Positions 46,239-53,523 of a stretch of DNA of 53,523 bases are shown piece after piece. Positions within the stretch are counted from its first letter, which is position 1. The number at the start of each line of letters is the position of its first letter. Source of the stretch: Candidatus Dichloromethanomonas elyunquensis (lineage in GTDB: Bacteria > Bacillota > Desulfitobacteriia > Desulfitobacteriales > Syntrophobotulaceae); contig LNDB01000014.1 of the NCBI GenBank assembly GCA_001515265.1, forward strand, positions 1-53,523. Direction: 5' to 3'. The notes under the pieces are model-generated. The model did not search any database. It was given only the letters and a program-made list of their open reading frames with translations, and was not told the origin of the DNA. The position numbers and the translations under genes are program-made.

Positions 46239-46288
46239 AAGATATTCCCTTAACAATTATGATAAAATAATTATTAAGGGAATATCTT
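46239..46288. repeat. Perfect-type inverted repeat, 22-base arms, six-base loop
   Basis: Arms at 46239-46260 and 46267-46288 pair at all but one position, which is a G-U wobble. It begins 30 bases after the S-layer terminator and ends 40 bases before the next start codon. It may be a second, bidirectional terminator or a leader control element for the CWB2 gene at 46329. Confidence 0.75.
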
Positions 46289-46328
46289 AATACATAATCA
46301 TTCTATCAATACGTAAGGAGATAACAGG

Positions 46329-48527
46329 ATGAAGGAAATGAAGTTCAAAAAACATAGGGTAATTAGGATCATCATCGCGCTGATGGCAATTGCTTCGATG
46401 AATGCTATCTCTGTTAAAGCGTCTGATTACAAAGTTTCAACGGTTTCAACAGATACTGTTACCACTCAGACCTACGAACGCATTTCTGGTCAGAACCGTT
46501 ATGAAACAGCGGTCATGATATCCCGTACAGGCTGGGTCAGTTCGGATTTTGCCGTATTATCCGCAGGAATGGATGGAAATCTGGTCGATGCCTTAACGGC
46601 AGCACCCCTGGCAAAGCTGAAAAACGCCCCGCTGCTTCTAACGCAGGGGACAAGTCTGAATTCCCAGACCGAAGCGGAATTAATAAGGCTGGGTGTTCGG
46701 ACAGTATACGTTACCAGCGGAACCGGGGTAATCCAGCAGCCCGTACTTGATAAACTGCGCTCCATGGGGTTAAATGTGGAACCTCTCGGAGGGAAAAACC
46801 GTTATGAGACTTCGGTGAATATTGCCCGCCAGATTGGCGCCTCAGCTAAGGTGATTATTGCTACAGGCGCGTCAAATGCCGATGCCTTGTCCATTGCGCC
46901 CATCGCAGCGGCCTATCAGTACCCCATACTGTTATCAGAAAAGGATGCGCTGCCGGCAAGTGTTGCGGATTATATCTCCTCAATCCGCACAAACATAGCC
47001 GATAGCTATATCATCGGGGGTACCGGGGTATTATCCGATAATGTTTTGTATGATATGCCTGTTCCTCAACGCCTGGGAGGGACTGACCGGTATCAAACAA
47101 ACCGGGTCATTTCAGACCATTTTTATGGTTATTTTAATTTTGACAAAACATATCTTGTCAATGGGGAAAATGCCCACTTAGTCGATGCTCTGGCCGCAGC
47201 GCCGTTGATTGCCATGACCTCCTCCCCAATGATTATGACGCCGAAAGATATGCCCGATGAGACGATAAATTATATTACCCAGCATTTTGCCACGAATATG
47301 AGTGTTATCGGCGGCGAAGCAGTCGTACCGTACAGCGGTGTTCAAGAAATTACCGAGCAGATTGTGTATTCTAAACAAACGGATACCATAGGCCCGACTA
47401 ACGGAAACAGTAAAATAGAATATGACAACAATGTGAGGATGACAGAGAAGGAAATCACCCTGCAAAATGCGAAAGTAAATAAAAGTGTATATATAAACGG
47501 TGATAACTGCCAGCTGAATAATGTGGACGTATCTGGAACGATTTTTCTGAATCCCGGACAAAATAATAAGGTCACCTTAAATAATGTGACAGCAGAAAAT
47601 ATTGTAATTATCACGGGGAGCAACGACAATAGCATTGATCTAAACACGGTTAGCTGTCAAAAAATTTTGCTAAGTAATCAACAGCAAGTAAGACTGAAAT
47701 TGGCGGGCTCTTGTCAAATCGGTAGCACACTCATACATGGGGACACGATATATGAATTGATCAGCGGTGATACCGGGTCAATCCAAGTCATTCCGGATCC
47801 GAATAAAGAGGTGGTTCTGAATCTCAACGGGGAATTTACCAAAACTATTACGGTAAACGGTACCGCTACATTAAGAAATACCGGGGCAAAAATCATATCG
47901 AATATTGATTTTTATCCCTTGAAATCAATAGATAGGGTAATGCTTGACGGTAATTTTGAAACTGTAAATCAAATCAATAAGGGGATTGTCCAAGTACTTG
48001 ATAATTCGGTTATCAATAAGCTTAATGTACAGAATGATTCAGAAATCTATGTAAGTACAAATGGAATTATCAAAATGTTAAGCAATAACAGTCTGAAACA
48101 AGTATTTGCGAGCGGCGGTGGTGTGATTAACGGCAATAGAATATCGGTAGATAGGGAGCAATTGACCTCCCAGCCGGATACGATCCCACCTAATTTTATG
48201 TACGGATATCCCTCAGTTTGGGTGACTAATTCCACAGATCTGAGTATTGAATTCAAAATCACCGAATTAGGTACTGTATATTATATTGTCTTAGGGGATA
48301 ACTCTGCAGAACCGAGTGTTCAGCAGGTTATTCAGGGAAAATACGTCAATAATACGGTTATTCCGGATTTTGCGAAGGGTAAGATCACGGTTAACCCTGA
48401 TACACAGCAAATTGTCAGGATTGACAAATTAGATCCTGCAACGGCGTATGATATCTACTTTGTTGTGGAAGATATGGCAGGAAACGTATTGGATACTGTA
48501 AAAAAATTGGATGTGGAAACAAGATAG
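46329..48527 (+). CDS. CWB2 cell-wall protein with beta-helix-like central domain
   Basis: 732-residue surface protein. Signal peptide (1-31), three CWB2 repeats (about 48-340), then a long run of short Asn/Val/Ile-rich strands (about 370-595, such as NKSVYINGDNCQLNNVDVSG, VTLNNVTAENIVIITG, DRVMLDGNFETVNQI) that looks like a right-handed beta-helix. A fibronectin-like C-terminal domain follows (about 615-732, ending LDPATAYDIYFVVEDMAGN). No catalytic residues could be assigned. AAGGAGAT precedes the ATG. It lies between the two S-layer genes, in the same direction. Confidence 0.82.
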   Translation: MKEMKFKKHRVIRIIIALMAIASMNAISVKASDYKVSTVSTDTVTTQTYERISGQNRYETAVMISRTGWVSSDFAVLSAGMDGNLVDALTAAPLAKLKNAPLLLTQGTSLNSQTEAELIRLGVRTVYVTSGTGVIQQPVLDKLRSMGLNVEPLGGKNRYETSVNIARQIGASAKVIIATGASNADALSIAPIAAAYQYPILLSEKDALPASVADYISSIRTNIADSYIIGGTGVLSDNVLYDMPVPQRLGGTDRYQTNRVISDHFYGYFNFDKTYLVNGENAHLVDALAAAPLIAMTSSPMIMTPKDMPDETINYITQHFATNMSVIGGEAVVPYSGVQEITEQIVYSKQTDTIGPTNGNSKIEYDNNVRMTEKEITLQNAKVNKSVYINGDNCQLNNVDVSGTIFLNPGQNNKVTLNNVTAENIVIITGSNDNSIDLNTVSCQKILLSNQQQVRLKLAGSCQIGSTLIHGDTIYELISGDTGSIQVIPDPNKEVVLNLNGEFTKTITVNGTATLRNTGAKIISNIDFYPLKSIDRVMLDGNFETVNQINKGIVQVLDNSVINKLNVQNDSEIYVSTNGIIKMLSNNSLKQVFASGGGVINGNRISVDREQLTSQPDTIPPNFMYGYPSVWVTNSTDLSIEFKITELGTVYYIVLGDNSAEPSVQQVIQGKYVNNTVIPDFAKGKITVNPDTQQIVRIDKLDPATAYDIYFVVEDMAGNVLDTVKKLDVETR

Positions 48528-48561
48528 AAAAATAACGCAAATCTGTCAAATAATTTAATCG

Positions 48562-48617
48562 TTGACTAATAAATACTAAAGATGTAAGATATAACAAAAC
48601 CGACTGTTCGGTCGGTT
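48562..48617 (+). promoter_or_regulatory. Promoter with TetR-type operator upstream of the TolC-like gene
   Basis: TTGACT (48562-48567) and TAAGAT (48585-48590) with an ideal 17-base spacer. The dyad AACCGAC-TGTTCG-GTCGGTT (48598-48617) covers the predicted transcription start. GACCG/CGGTC dyads of this type are common operators of TetR-family repressors that control efflux genes. Confidence 0.65.
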
Positions 48618-48654
48618 CTGTTATATTCTCTTCAATAATTAGGAGGGGTTATTC

Positions 48655-49593
48655 GTGAAAAAACATAAAGTCATTAGTATAGCAATTGTGATCCTCCTTC
48701 TCGTGCTTACGATAAATACCTTTGCTTCGGCTGATGATGGTAAAGTAAATGTTTTGGAATTCTCTAATGTAGAGAAAGAAATTCTTTCCAGAAACCAAAC
48801 CGTTGCAAATGGTTCAAGCGATTATGGGGATGCTAGTTTTTTAAATGATGCAGGCCAGTTAAGCGACAGGGATTTATACAAAAAAGGTGTCAGTACGGAA
48901 ATGGCAAATTACCTCGTTGTTTGGACAGCAGAAGGTTTGTATTTTCAATATAATAGCCTTTCCGAACAGATGGAATCCTTGACAGCGAATAAAGTCTTGT
49001 TAGAGAAAAATCTCCAAGCAACAAAACTTAGAGAGCAACTCGGAATGGCAACAGAGCTTGCTGTAATAGAAGCTGAAAAAAACCTGAATATCATCGATTT
49101 AGCTTTAAGCGAACTGGAGTTAAACCAGAGTACAATACGGCAAACACTTAATAATATGTTGAGTCAAGCTTTTGATACGCCTTTAGAAATAAGGGACGTC
49201 CCGCAGGTTAATAGTGATATAGTGGCAGCTATTAATAAAGATGAGGATTTGAGAAAAGGACTTTCCCTGGCGTTCAAAGTGAAGCTGGAGCATATTGAAA
49301 GGCGTCAGGATGATGAAAAGAGAAAATTTGAGACTTCATTTAATCAGGCTTATCAAAATGTTTTAGATAAAGCAAAGGCCTTGGAAGTTGAAAATAAAAA
49401 GTACGATGTTGTTTTAAAGAATTTCAATACCGTACAAGTCAAACAGAATTTGGGAATGGTTTCATCGCTTCAATTTCAATCGGAATATTATACCTTTGTT
49501 TCTGAAAAAGTGGCACTTGAAACTGCACAAAATGCCTTATTCAAGGCTTATTGGCAGTACCAATGGGCCACAAGGGGATTGATTGTTAGCTAG
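48655..49593 (+). CDS. Short TolC-like coiled-coil secreted protein
   Basis: 312 residues with a signal peptide (1-25, ending TFASA). The rest is mainly long alpha-helical hairpins of the outer membrane efflux (TolC) type: the LREQLGMATELAVIEAEKNLNIIDLALSEL pattern (about 122-151), and near the end NLGMVSSLQFQSEY followed by LETAQNALFKAYWQYQWATRG. These are the two repeats of TolC helices. The product is shorter than TolC (about 430-490) and no beta-barrel strands are evident, which suits a Gram-positive wall rather than an outer membrane. GTG start behind AGGAGGGG. No pump subunits are adjacent. Function unknown. Confidence 0.75.
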   Translation: MKKHKVISIAIVILLLVLTINTFASADDGKVNVLEFSNVEKEILSRNQTVANGSSDYGDASFLNDAGQLSDRDLYKKGVSTEMANYLVVWTAEGLYFQYNSLSEQMESLTANKVLLEKNLQATKLREQLGMATELAVIEAEKNLNIIDLALSELELNQSTIRQTLNNMLSQAFDTPLEIRDVPQVNSDIVAAINKDEDLRKGLSLAFKVKLEHIERRQDDEKRKFETSFNQAYQNVLDKAKALEVENKKYDVVLKNFNTVQVKQNLGMVSSLQFQSEYYTFVSEKVALETAQNALFKAYWQYQWATRGLIVS

Positions 49594-49642
49594 TATCATA
49601 ATTAGGTTAAAATTAATAGTTTAACGATCAAATATTAGATAG

Positions 49643-49670
49643 AAACGTCTGGTTAATCAGGCGTTTTTTT
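49643..49670 (+). terminator. Terminator of the TolC-like gene
   Basis: AAACGTCTG (49643-49651) pairs with CAGGCGTTT (49658-49666), six-base loop, then a T7 run. Confidence 0.88.
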
Positions 49671-49781
49671 GTTTATATGGCAAGTTAAGGGAAGACTGCA
49701 TTTATTTACATAAAGGAAATATACGAATAGAGAAGAATATAACCGGAGTGATTTTTAATCATAAAAGTAAAGTTTATTAGA

Positions 49782-49890
49782 CTAAAAGGAAAAACTACCC
49801 CTGAGGAACGAGGCTCAGAGGGGGACGCCCTAAAATGGGTAGTGCCTTTTAGATAAGGCGCAACGTCTGAAGACAGACCGTGACAAAGTA
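49782..49890 (+). ncRNA. Conserved structured RNA leader of the second S-layer gene (unassigned cis-regulatory RNA)
   Basis: Second copy of the 42175-42285 element. P1 CTAAAAGG (49782-49789) with CCTTTTAG (49845-49852), one pair longer than in copy one; P2 ACTACCC (49794-49800) with GGGTAGT (49837-49843), where copy one has ACCGCCC with GGGTGGT; P3 CTGAG/CTCAG (49801-49805, 49814-49818); G-run, GACG and CCC as P4. A further hairpin GTCTG-AAGA-CAGAC follows. The core GAGGAACGAGGCTCAGAG is identical in both copies. Confidence 0.65.
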
Positions 49891-49965
49891 TTGGAGGTGT
49901 AGCGTAAGTTCTGTTTTCTACAAGGATGTAAAAGAGAGTTTGACAAAATGAGAGGAGAATAACTA

Positions 49966-52900
49966 ATGAAAAGAACAAAGAAGATAGCCGTCTTAGCTAT
50001 CGTTATTATGGTTCTGACAATGTTACCGATACAAATGTTTGCCGCTACAGCAGACAGCGACAGACTTTCAGGATCAGGACGCGTTGAAACTTCACTGGAT
50101 ATAGCCAGTGCTGGTTGGACAAGCGCAAGTACAATAATTGTTGCTCCAGCAAACCAGGAAAACCTCGTTGACGCTCTGGCAGTTGCCCCACTTGCCGGGC
50201 AGGAAAATGCCCCGATTCTTTTAACTTTTAAAGACAAACTAAGCTCAGATGTAAAAGCAAAAATTTCATCACTCCATGCTTCAAAGGTTTATGTTGTTGG
50301 AGCTATTTCCGACAGTATAAAAGATGAAATAGCTGCTATGTCTGGTGTTACAGTAGAAGTGCTGAAAGGATCCAACCGCTGGGATACTACAAAGGCTATC
50401 AATGCTAAATTGATAAATCCTGCGGGTACGTTCGTCATAGGTTATGCGGCGATTCCGGATGCATTGTCCATCGCTTCTTATGCTGCTAAGAATAAATATG
50501 CTGTAATTTTAGCAGATGTGAATGGTAAGATTCCGGATGGACAAACTGCTTTGGGATCTAAAACCTATATTATCGGCGGTCCTACACTGGTTTCAGATAT
50601 CACAGGTGCTACACGTATCTATGGACAAGACCGTTTTGAGACCAATACAAAAGTATTTGAAAGCCTCAATTTTGACAATTTAAGAGTTTATGTAGCCAAT
50701 GGTCTAAGTCTGGTTGATGCTTTGTCAGTTGCACCGTTAGCTTCCAAATATAATGCCTTTGTTGCACTGGCTGATGCTAACAGTGTTGCAGCAGCAGCAT
50801 CCATCAAAACCAAGTTGAACTCCAGCAGTTTGGTCATTGCAGTTGGCGGAACAAGTGCAGTTTCTGACAGCGTGAAAGACAGTGTTAAACCTGGAGCAGT
50901 CACCCAATTTGCTGTAGTATCTGCTGAGGTAGTCAGCCTTAACCAAGTGAAAGTTGTATTTAATCAAGAAGTAAATGAAACTAACGCAGAAAACACAGCG
51001 AATTATATTATCGGTACTACAACTCTCGGAGTCACCGACTCCGCAGTGATGCAGCCTGATAATAAAAGAGTTTTGGTTACTTTAGGAACACCTATTGATC
51101 AGGGAAGCAACCAGACATTTTCAGTAAGTGCCGGAATCCTGAATAAAGCAGGAGACCAAATTATTAGCAAATATACGAAGCAATTAACTTTTAATGATGT
51201 TGCAACTCCTACAGTACTAAGCGCAAAAGCTACCGGTAACAAGAAAGTAACTGTTATTTTTAGCGAACCGGTTGTTATGACCAATCCGCTCGGAGCCGGT
51301 GTAAAATTAGATGGCCAATCTATTACGGCTGCAGGTGCAGGTACTATTTCCGTAAAGAACGATGCCGCGAATGAAGGATTATCTGGTGACGAAGCTGCGA
51401 CTCGTGGAGCAGGCGGCTGGTGGTCCAATAAATTGGAAATCAACTTCAATGCAGCCTTAAGCGCTGGAAACCACAGCATAACGATACCTGCAGGTACAGC
51501 AAACGTAAGCTATGTTGATGCAGCAGGTTTCCGTGTTGCCGAAACGTCTATTGATTTTACTGTTGATAATGTAACGGGCAATCCTACAGTAAAAGCAGTA
51601 GATGCTCAGGATAACGGGATAGTCTATGTAACTTTCGACCGTGATATGGATACTACAACTGCAGGTACAAACTCAGTTTTACTTGCAGCGAACTTCTCTG
51701 CAAACACTGCTGGTACAAACCCGACAGCAGCTCCTACCAAAGTTGACAGCAGAAACGATAAGATTAAAATGACTTTCGCATCTGGTGTAGTTAAAGAAGG
51801 AAGTAACGTCCTGATCCTGGATAAAGATATTAAAGATGCGTGGGGCAATAAATTGTCTGACGGCACAGATGATATCCGTTACTCTTTTGCAGCAACTAAA
51901 GATACCACTAAACCGGAAGTTTCCTCTATTAACCTTACTGGAAATGAGTCAACTGGCGCAAAAATAACTGTTAAATTCAGTGAAGACATTGACGGCTCAT
52001 TTGCCAGTTCCATTATCAACTATAACCTGAAGGATTCCAGCGGAGATGTCACCAGTCTTGCCGGTGCAACCATTCTTAACAAAAATGGCGCCACGACTTC
52101 CAGCGATACTTGGGTAATTACACTGGCTGCCGGTGTATCCCCGTTGACCGATTCTTCTTATACCCTTGAAGTTAAAAATATGATTGATTTGGCTTCAACA
52201 CCTAACAGAATGGATACTATTGTGAAGTCCTTCAGCGTAGGAGATACTGTAAGACCTACTCTGAGAGCAGCTTATGAATCTACAACTGCTAACAAAGTAT
52301 TGGTTGAATACAGCGAACCTATGAGTGCGTCTGTAACTGACCTGAACAATTACTACTACCTTGAAGCAGGTGGAGCAATTAAGAGCCTTCCAAGCGGAAC
52401 TACCATTTTCAAGGAAAGTGATAAAGTAGTATCGATTAAGTTCCCCAATGGTGTAACAGTAAATCCTGGTGGAGCAGGTAGCGACATCGTAGGTATCAGG
52501 GCTACAAATGCGGCAGACTTAGCCGGTAATACCCTTGCAGGTGGTTCAGCTGACATCAACCTCACAACAGCTGGCAATGTAAGCAAAATTACAATTAATA
52601 ACCGCACCGTAGTAGCCACTAAAGTCGGCGATGATATCTATGTTACTTTCCAAACCAGTGAACCACTCAGCACCATTACACTGTCTGAATTTGGATACGG
52701 TGCTGCAGGAAACAGAAAGAGCCCGTCATCTTACACCATTTCCGGTAAAGATGTAACCCTTAAATTCCTGAATACTACAAATGCAGGTGCCGATGTACTG
52801 GCAATCAAAGCATCCGGTACGACAGCAGCCTTGGTTGTAGCAGTTGGTGGCGTAGATGCAGGTGGAGCACCTGTAGCAACAACTAATGCTGACGGTAGAA

Positions 52901-53280
52901 GAATTGCGCAGTATGCAACTGCTACAGCAGTAATTCCGGTCTACGATGATCAGGTTGCACCTGAAGTTACAGGCAGGGTTGTAAGCGGAGCGAATACAAT
53001 TGATATCACCTTCTCCGAGCCGGTTGACAGTTCTGTTTACGGACTCTATCAGGATGACTTTACCTTTGACATGAATGGAACTCTTCTTACAGTTCAGTCA
53101 GTAAGTCAAGGAGCAACCCAAAACGTTTTAAGGTACACCTTCACTGTCAATATTACAGCTAACGTAAATGTAAGAGCCGTTGCCGATAAGATTGACATTA
53201 AGGATCTTAAGACAGATGTAGCAGAGACACAGAATCTGTATATTCCAACTGCTGCTGACAAAGCAAATAATATTATCTAA
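49966..53280 (+). CDS. S-layer protein with three CWB2 repeats and Ig-like (SbsA-type) domains, second copy
   Basis: 1104-residue paralogue of the protein at 42423-46151. The signal peptide is almost the same (KKIAVLAI...MLPIQMFA), then three CWB2 repeats (about 28-305) and the same series of Ig-like domains (VKVVFNQEV, VTVIFSEPV, ITVKFSEDI, VLVEYSEPM, IDITFSEPV). It ends at PTAADKANNII, where the paralogue continues with its Ala/Gly-rich tail. AGAGGAGAAT precedes the ATG by about 8 bases. Codon use is less biased than in copy one, so it may be the less expressed or conditional form. A strong terminator follows. Confidence 0.88.
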   Translation: MKRTKKIAVLAIVIMVLTMLPIQMFAATADSDRLSGSGRVETSLDIASAGWTSASTIIVAPANQENLVDALAVAPLAGQENAPILLTFKDKLSSDVKAKISSLHASKVYVVGAISDSIKDEIAAMSGVTVEVLKGSNRWDTTKAINAKLINPAGTFVIGYAAIPDALSIASYAAKNKYAVILADVNGKIPDGQTALGSKTYIIGGPTLVSDITGATRIYGQDRFETNTKVFESLNFDNLRVYVANGLSLVDALSVAPLASKYNAFVALADANSVAAAASIKTKLNSSSLVIAVGGTSAVSDSVKDSVKPGAVTQFAVVSAEVVSLNQVKVVFNQEVNETNAENTANYIIGTTTLGVTDSAVMQPDNKRVLVTLGTPIDQGSNQTFSVSAGILNKAGDQIISKYTKQLTFNDVATPTVLSAKATGNKKVTVIFSEPVVMTNPLGAGVKLDGQSITAAGAGTISVKNDAANEGLSGDEAATRGAGGWWSNKLEINFNAALSAGNHSITIPAGTANVSYVDAAGFRVAETSIDFTVDNVTGNPTVKAVDAQDNGIVYVTFDRDMDTTTAGTNSVLLAANFSANTAGTNPTAAPTKVDSRNDKIKMTFASGVVKEGSNVLILDKDIKDAWGNKLSDGTDDIRYSFAATKDTTKPEVSSINLTGNESTGAKITVKFSEDIDGSFASSIINYNLKDSSGDVTSLAGATILNKNGATTSSDTWVITLAAGVSPLTDSSYTLEVKNMIDLASTPNRMDTIVKSFSVGDTVRPTLRAAYESTTANKVLVEYSEPMSASVTDLNNYYYLEAGGAIKSLPSGTTIFKESDKVVSIKFPNGVTVNPGGAGSDIVGIRATNAADLAGNTLAGGSADINLTTAGNVSKITINNRTVVATKVGDDIYVTFQTSEPLSTITLSEFGYGAAGNRKSPSSYTISGKDVTLKFLNTTNAGADVLAIKASGTTAALVVAVGGVDAGGAPVATTNADGRRIAQYATATAVIPVYDDQVAPEVTGRVVSGANTIDITFSEPVDSSVYGLYQDDFTFDMNGTLLTVQSVSQGATQNVLRYTFTVNITANVNVRAVADKIDIKDLKTDVAETQNLYIPTAADKANNII

Positions 53281-53329
53281 TTCATAACAAAAAGAATAAA
53301 TATTTAGCTGAAAAGCGGTAATAAACTTC

Positions 53330-53354
53330 CCGGGGCGAATAGCCCCGGTTTTTC
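53330..53354 (+). terminator. Terminator of the second S-layer gene
   Basis: CCGGGGC (53330-53336) pairs with GCCCCGG (53342-53348), five-base loop, followed by TTTTTCTTT. Confidence 0.92.
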
Positions 53355-53399
53355 TTTATAAAAAGTTACAAAGTATATATGCAAAATTTTAGGTCTTTC

Positions 53400-53440
53400 A
53401 AAATGATAATTCCATATAAATATATGGAATTAATCATTTT
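53400..53440. repeat. AT-rich inverted repeat near the right end
   Basis: AAAATGAT then ATTCCATAT (53400-53417) pairs with ATATGGAAT then ATCATTTT (to 53440) around a very short loop. The T-rich right arm and A-rich left arm would suit a bidirectional terminator for a gene entering from the right. Confidence 0.6.
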
Positions 53441-53523
53441 CATCTATGTAACCGTCAAAGACACCGTCACATGGAATAGCAGCCATGAAGGTAGTACAAT
53501 CACAATAAGTATGGTTGAATTAG

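Larger units (their letters stand above)
49594..49965 (+). other. 372-base leader and intergenic region before the second S-layer gene
   Basis: Holds the terminator at 49643-49670 and the structured leader at 49782-49890. I could not place a convincing promoter for the second S-layer gene. Confidence 0.6.

Noticed and set aside
53441..53523. A minus-strand frame reads into the window's right edge with the end YCDCTTFMAAIPCDGVFDGYIDEND.
   Set aside because: An in-frame stop lies at 53520-53522, which leaves only about 28 codons, so a gene cannot be supported from what is visible. The hairpin at 53400-53440 keeps the idea open.
1..53523. Looked for CRISPR arrays, tRNA and rRNA genes, and complete insertion sequences.
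   Set aside because: No regularly spaced repeats, no cloverleaf or rRNA-like segments, and no transposase gene were recognised. A dedicated scan could still find a divergent tRNA.

Overview
The window looks like the chromosome of a low-to-mid GC Gram-positive of class Clostridia, most likely the Peptococcaceae/Desulfitobacteriaceae group (Desulfosporosinus, Desulfitobacterium and relatives). This is inferred from strong AGGAGG-type ribosome sites, frequent TTG and GTG starts, a CtsR heat-shock operator, SdpR/SdpI, and above all ten proteins with triple CWB2 wall-binding modules. The genus cannot be fixed from the sequence alone.

Layout. (1) 1-7.8 kb is a mixed housekeeping and envelope block. 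It holds a diacylglycerol glucosyltransferase-like enzyme, a sugar nucleotidyltransferase, a divergent hsp20/clpP pair around a CtsR box, galU, an SdpR/SdpI pair and two anchored proteins of unknown function. (2) 7.9-11.3 kb holds two tandem paralogues joining a lysozyme-like transglycosylase domain to three CWB2 repeats. (3) 11.4-26.6 kb is a Wzx/Wzy-type surface polysaccharide operon: a WbpM-like dehydratase, a complete WbpA/B/D/E set predicted to make UDP-2,3-diacetamido-2,3-dideoxy-glucuronic acid, two Wzy/ligase-type membrane proteins, three GT4-type glycosyltransferases, a flippase and the initiating sugar transferase. (4) 26.7-32.2 kb holds a small coiled-coil gene, a large foldback element, a CWB2-GH18 gene and a small accessory island (Uma2-type nuclease, DUF4143 ATPase, VapBC), with a REP-like palindrome at the island's right edge. 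(5) 32.2-41.9 kb carries more CWB2 proteins (fibronectin-III type, a second GH18, two subtilisins) and a lipoprotein. (6) 42-53.3 kb is the S-layer locus. Two long paralogous S-layer proteins (three CWB2 plus Ig-like domains) flank a CWB2/beta-helix-like protein and a short TolC-like coiled-coil protein.

How it fits together. CWB2 modules in Clostridioides difficile attach proteins non-covalently to an anionic wall polymer. Here a polymer biosynthesis operon sits inside an array of ten CWB2 genes, so the operon may make the ligand on which the S-layer and the surface hydrolases are docked. The gene families come in pairs (transglycosylase, GH18, subtilisin, S-layer), which points to local duplication.

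The most promising undescribed element is a structured RNA leader present in two diverged copies, one upstream of each S-layer gene (about 42175-42285 and 49782-49890). The copies share an invariant core, and their stems keep pairing despite sequence change. I cannot match them to a riboswitch class I know.
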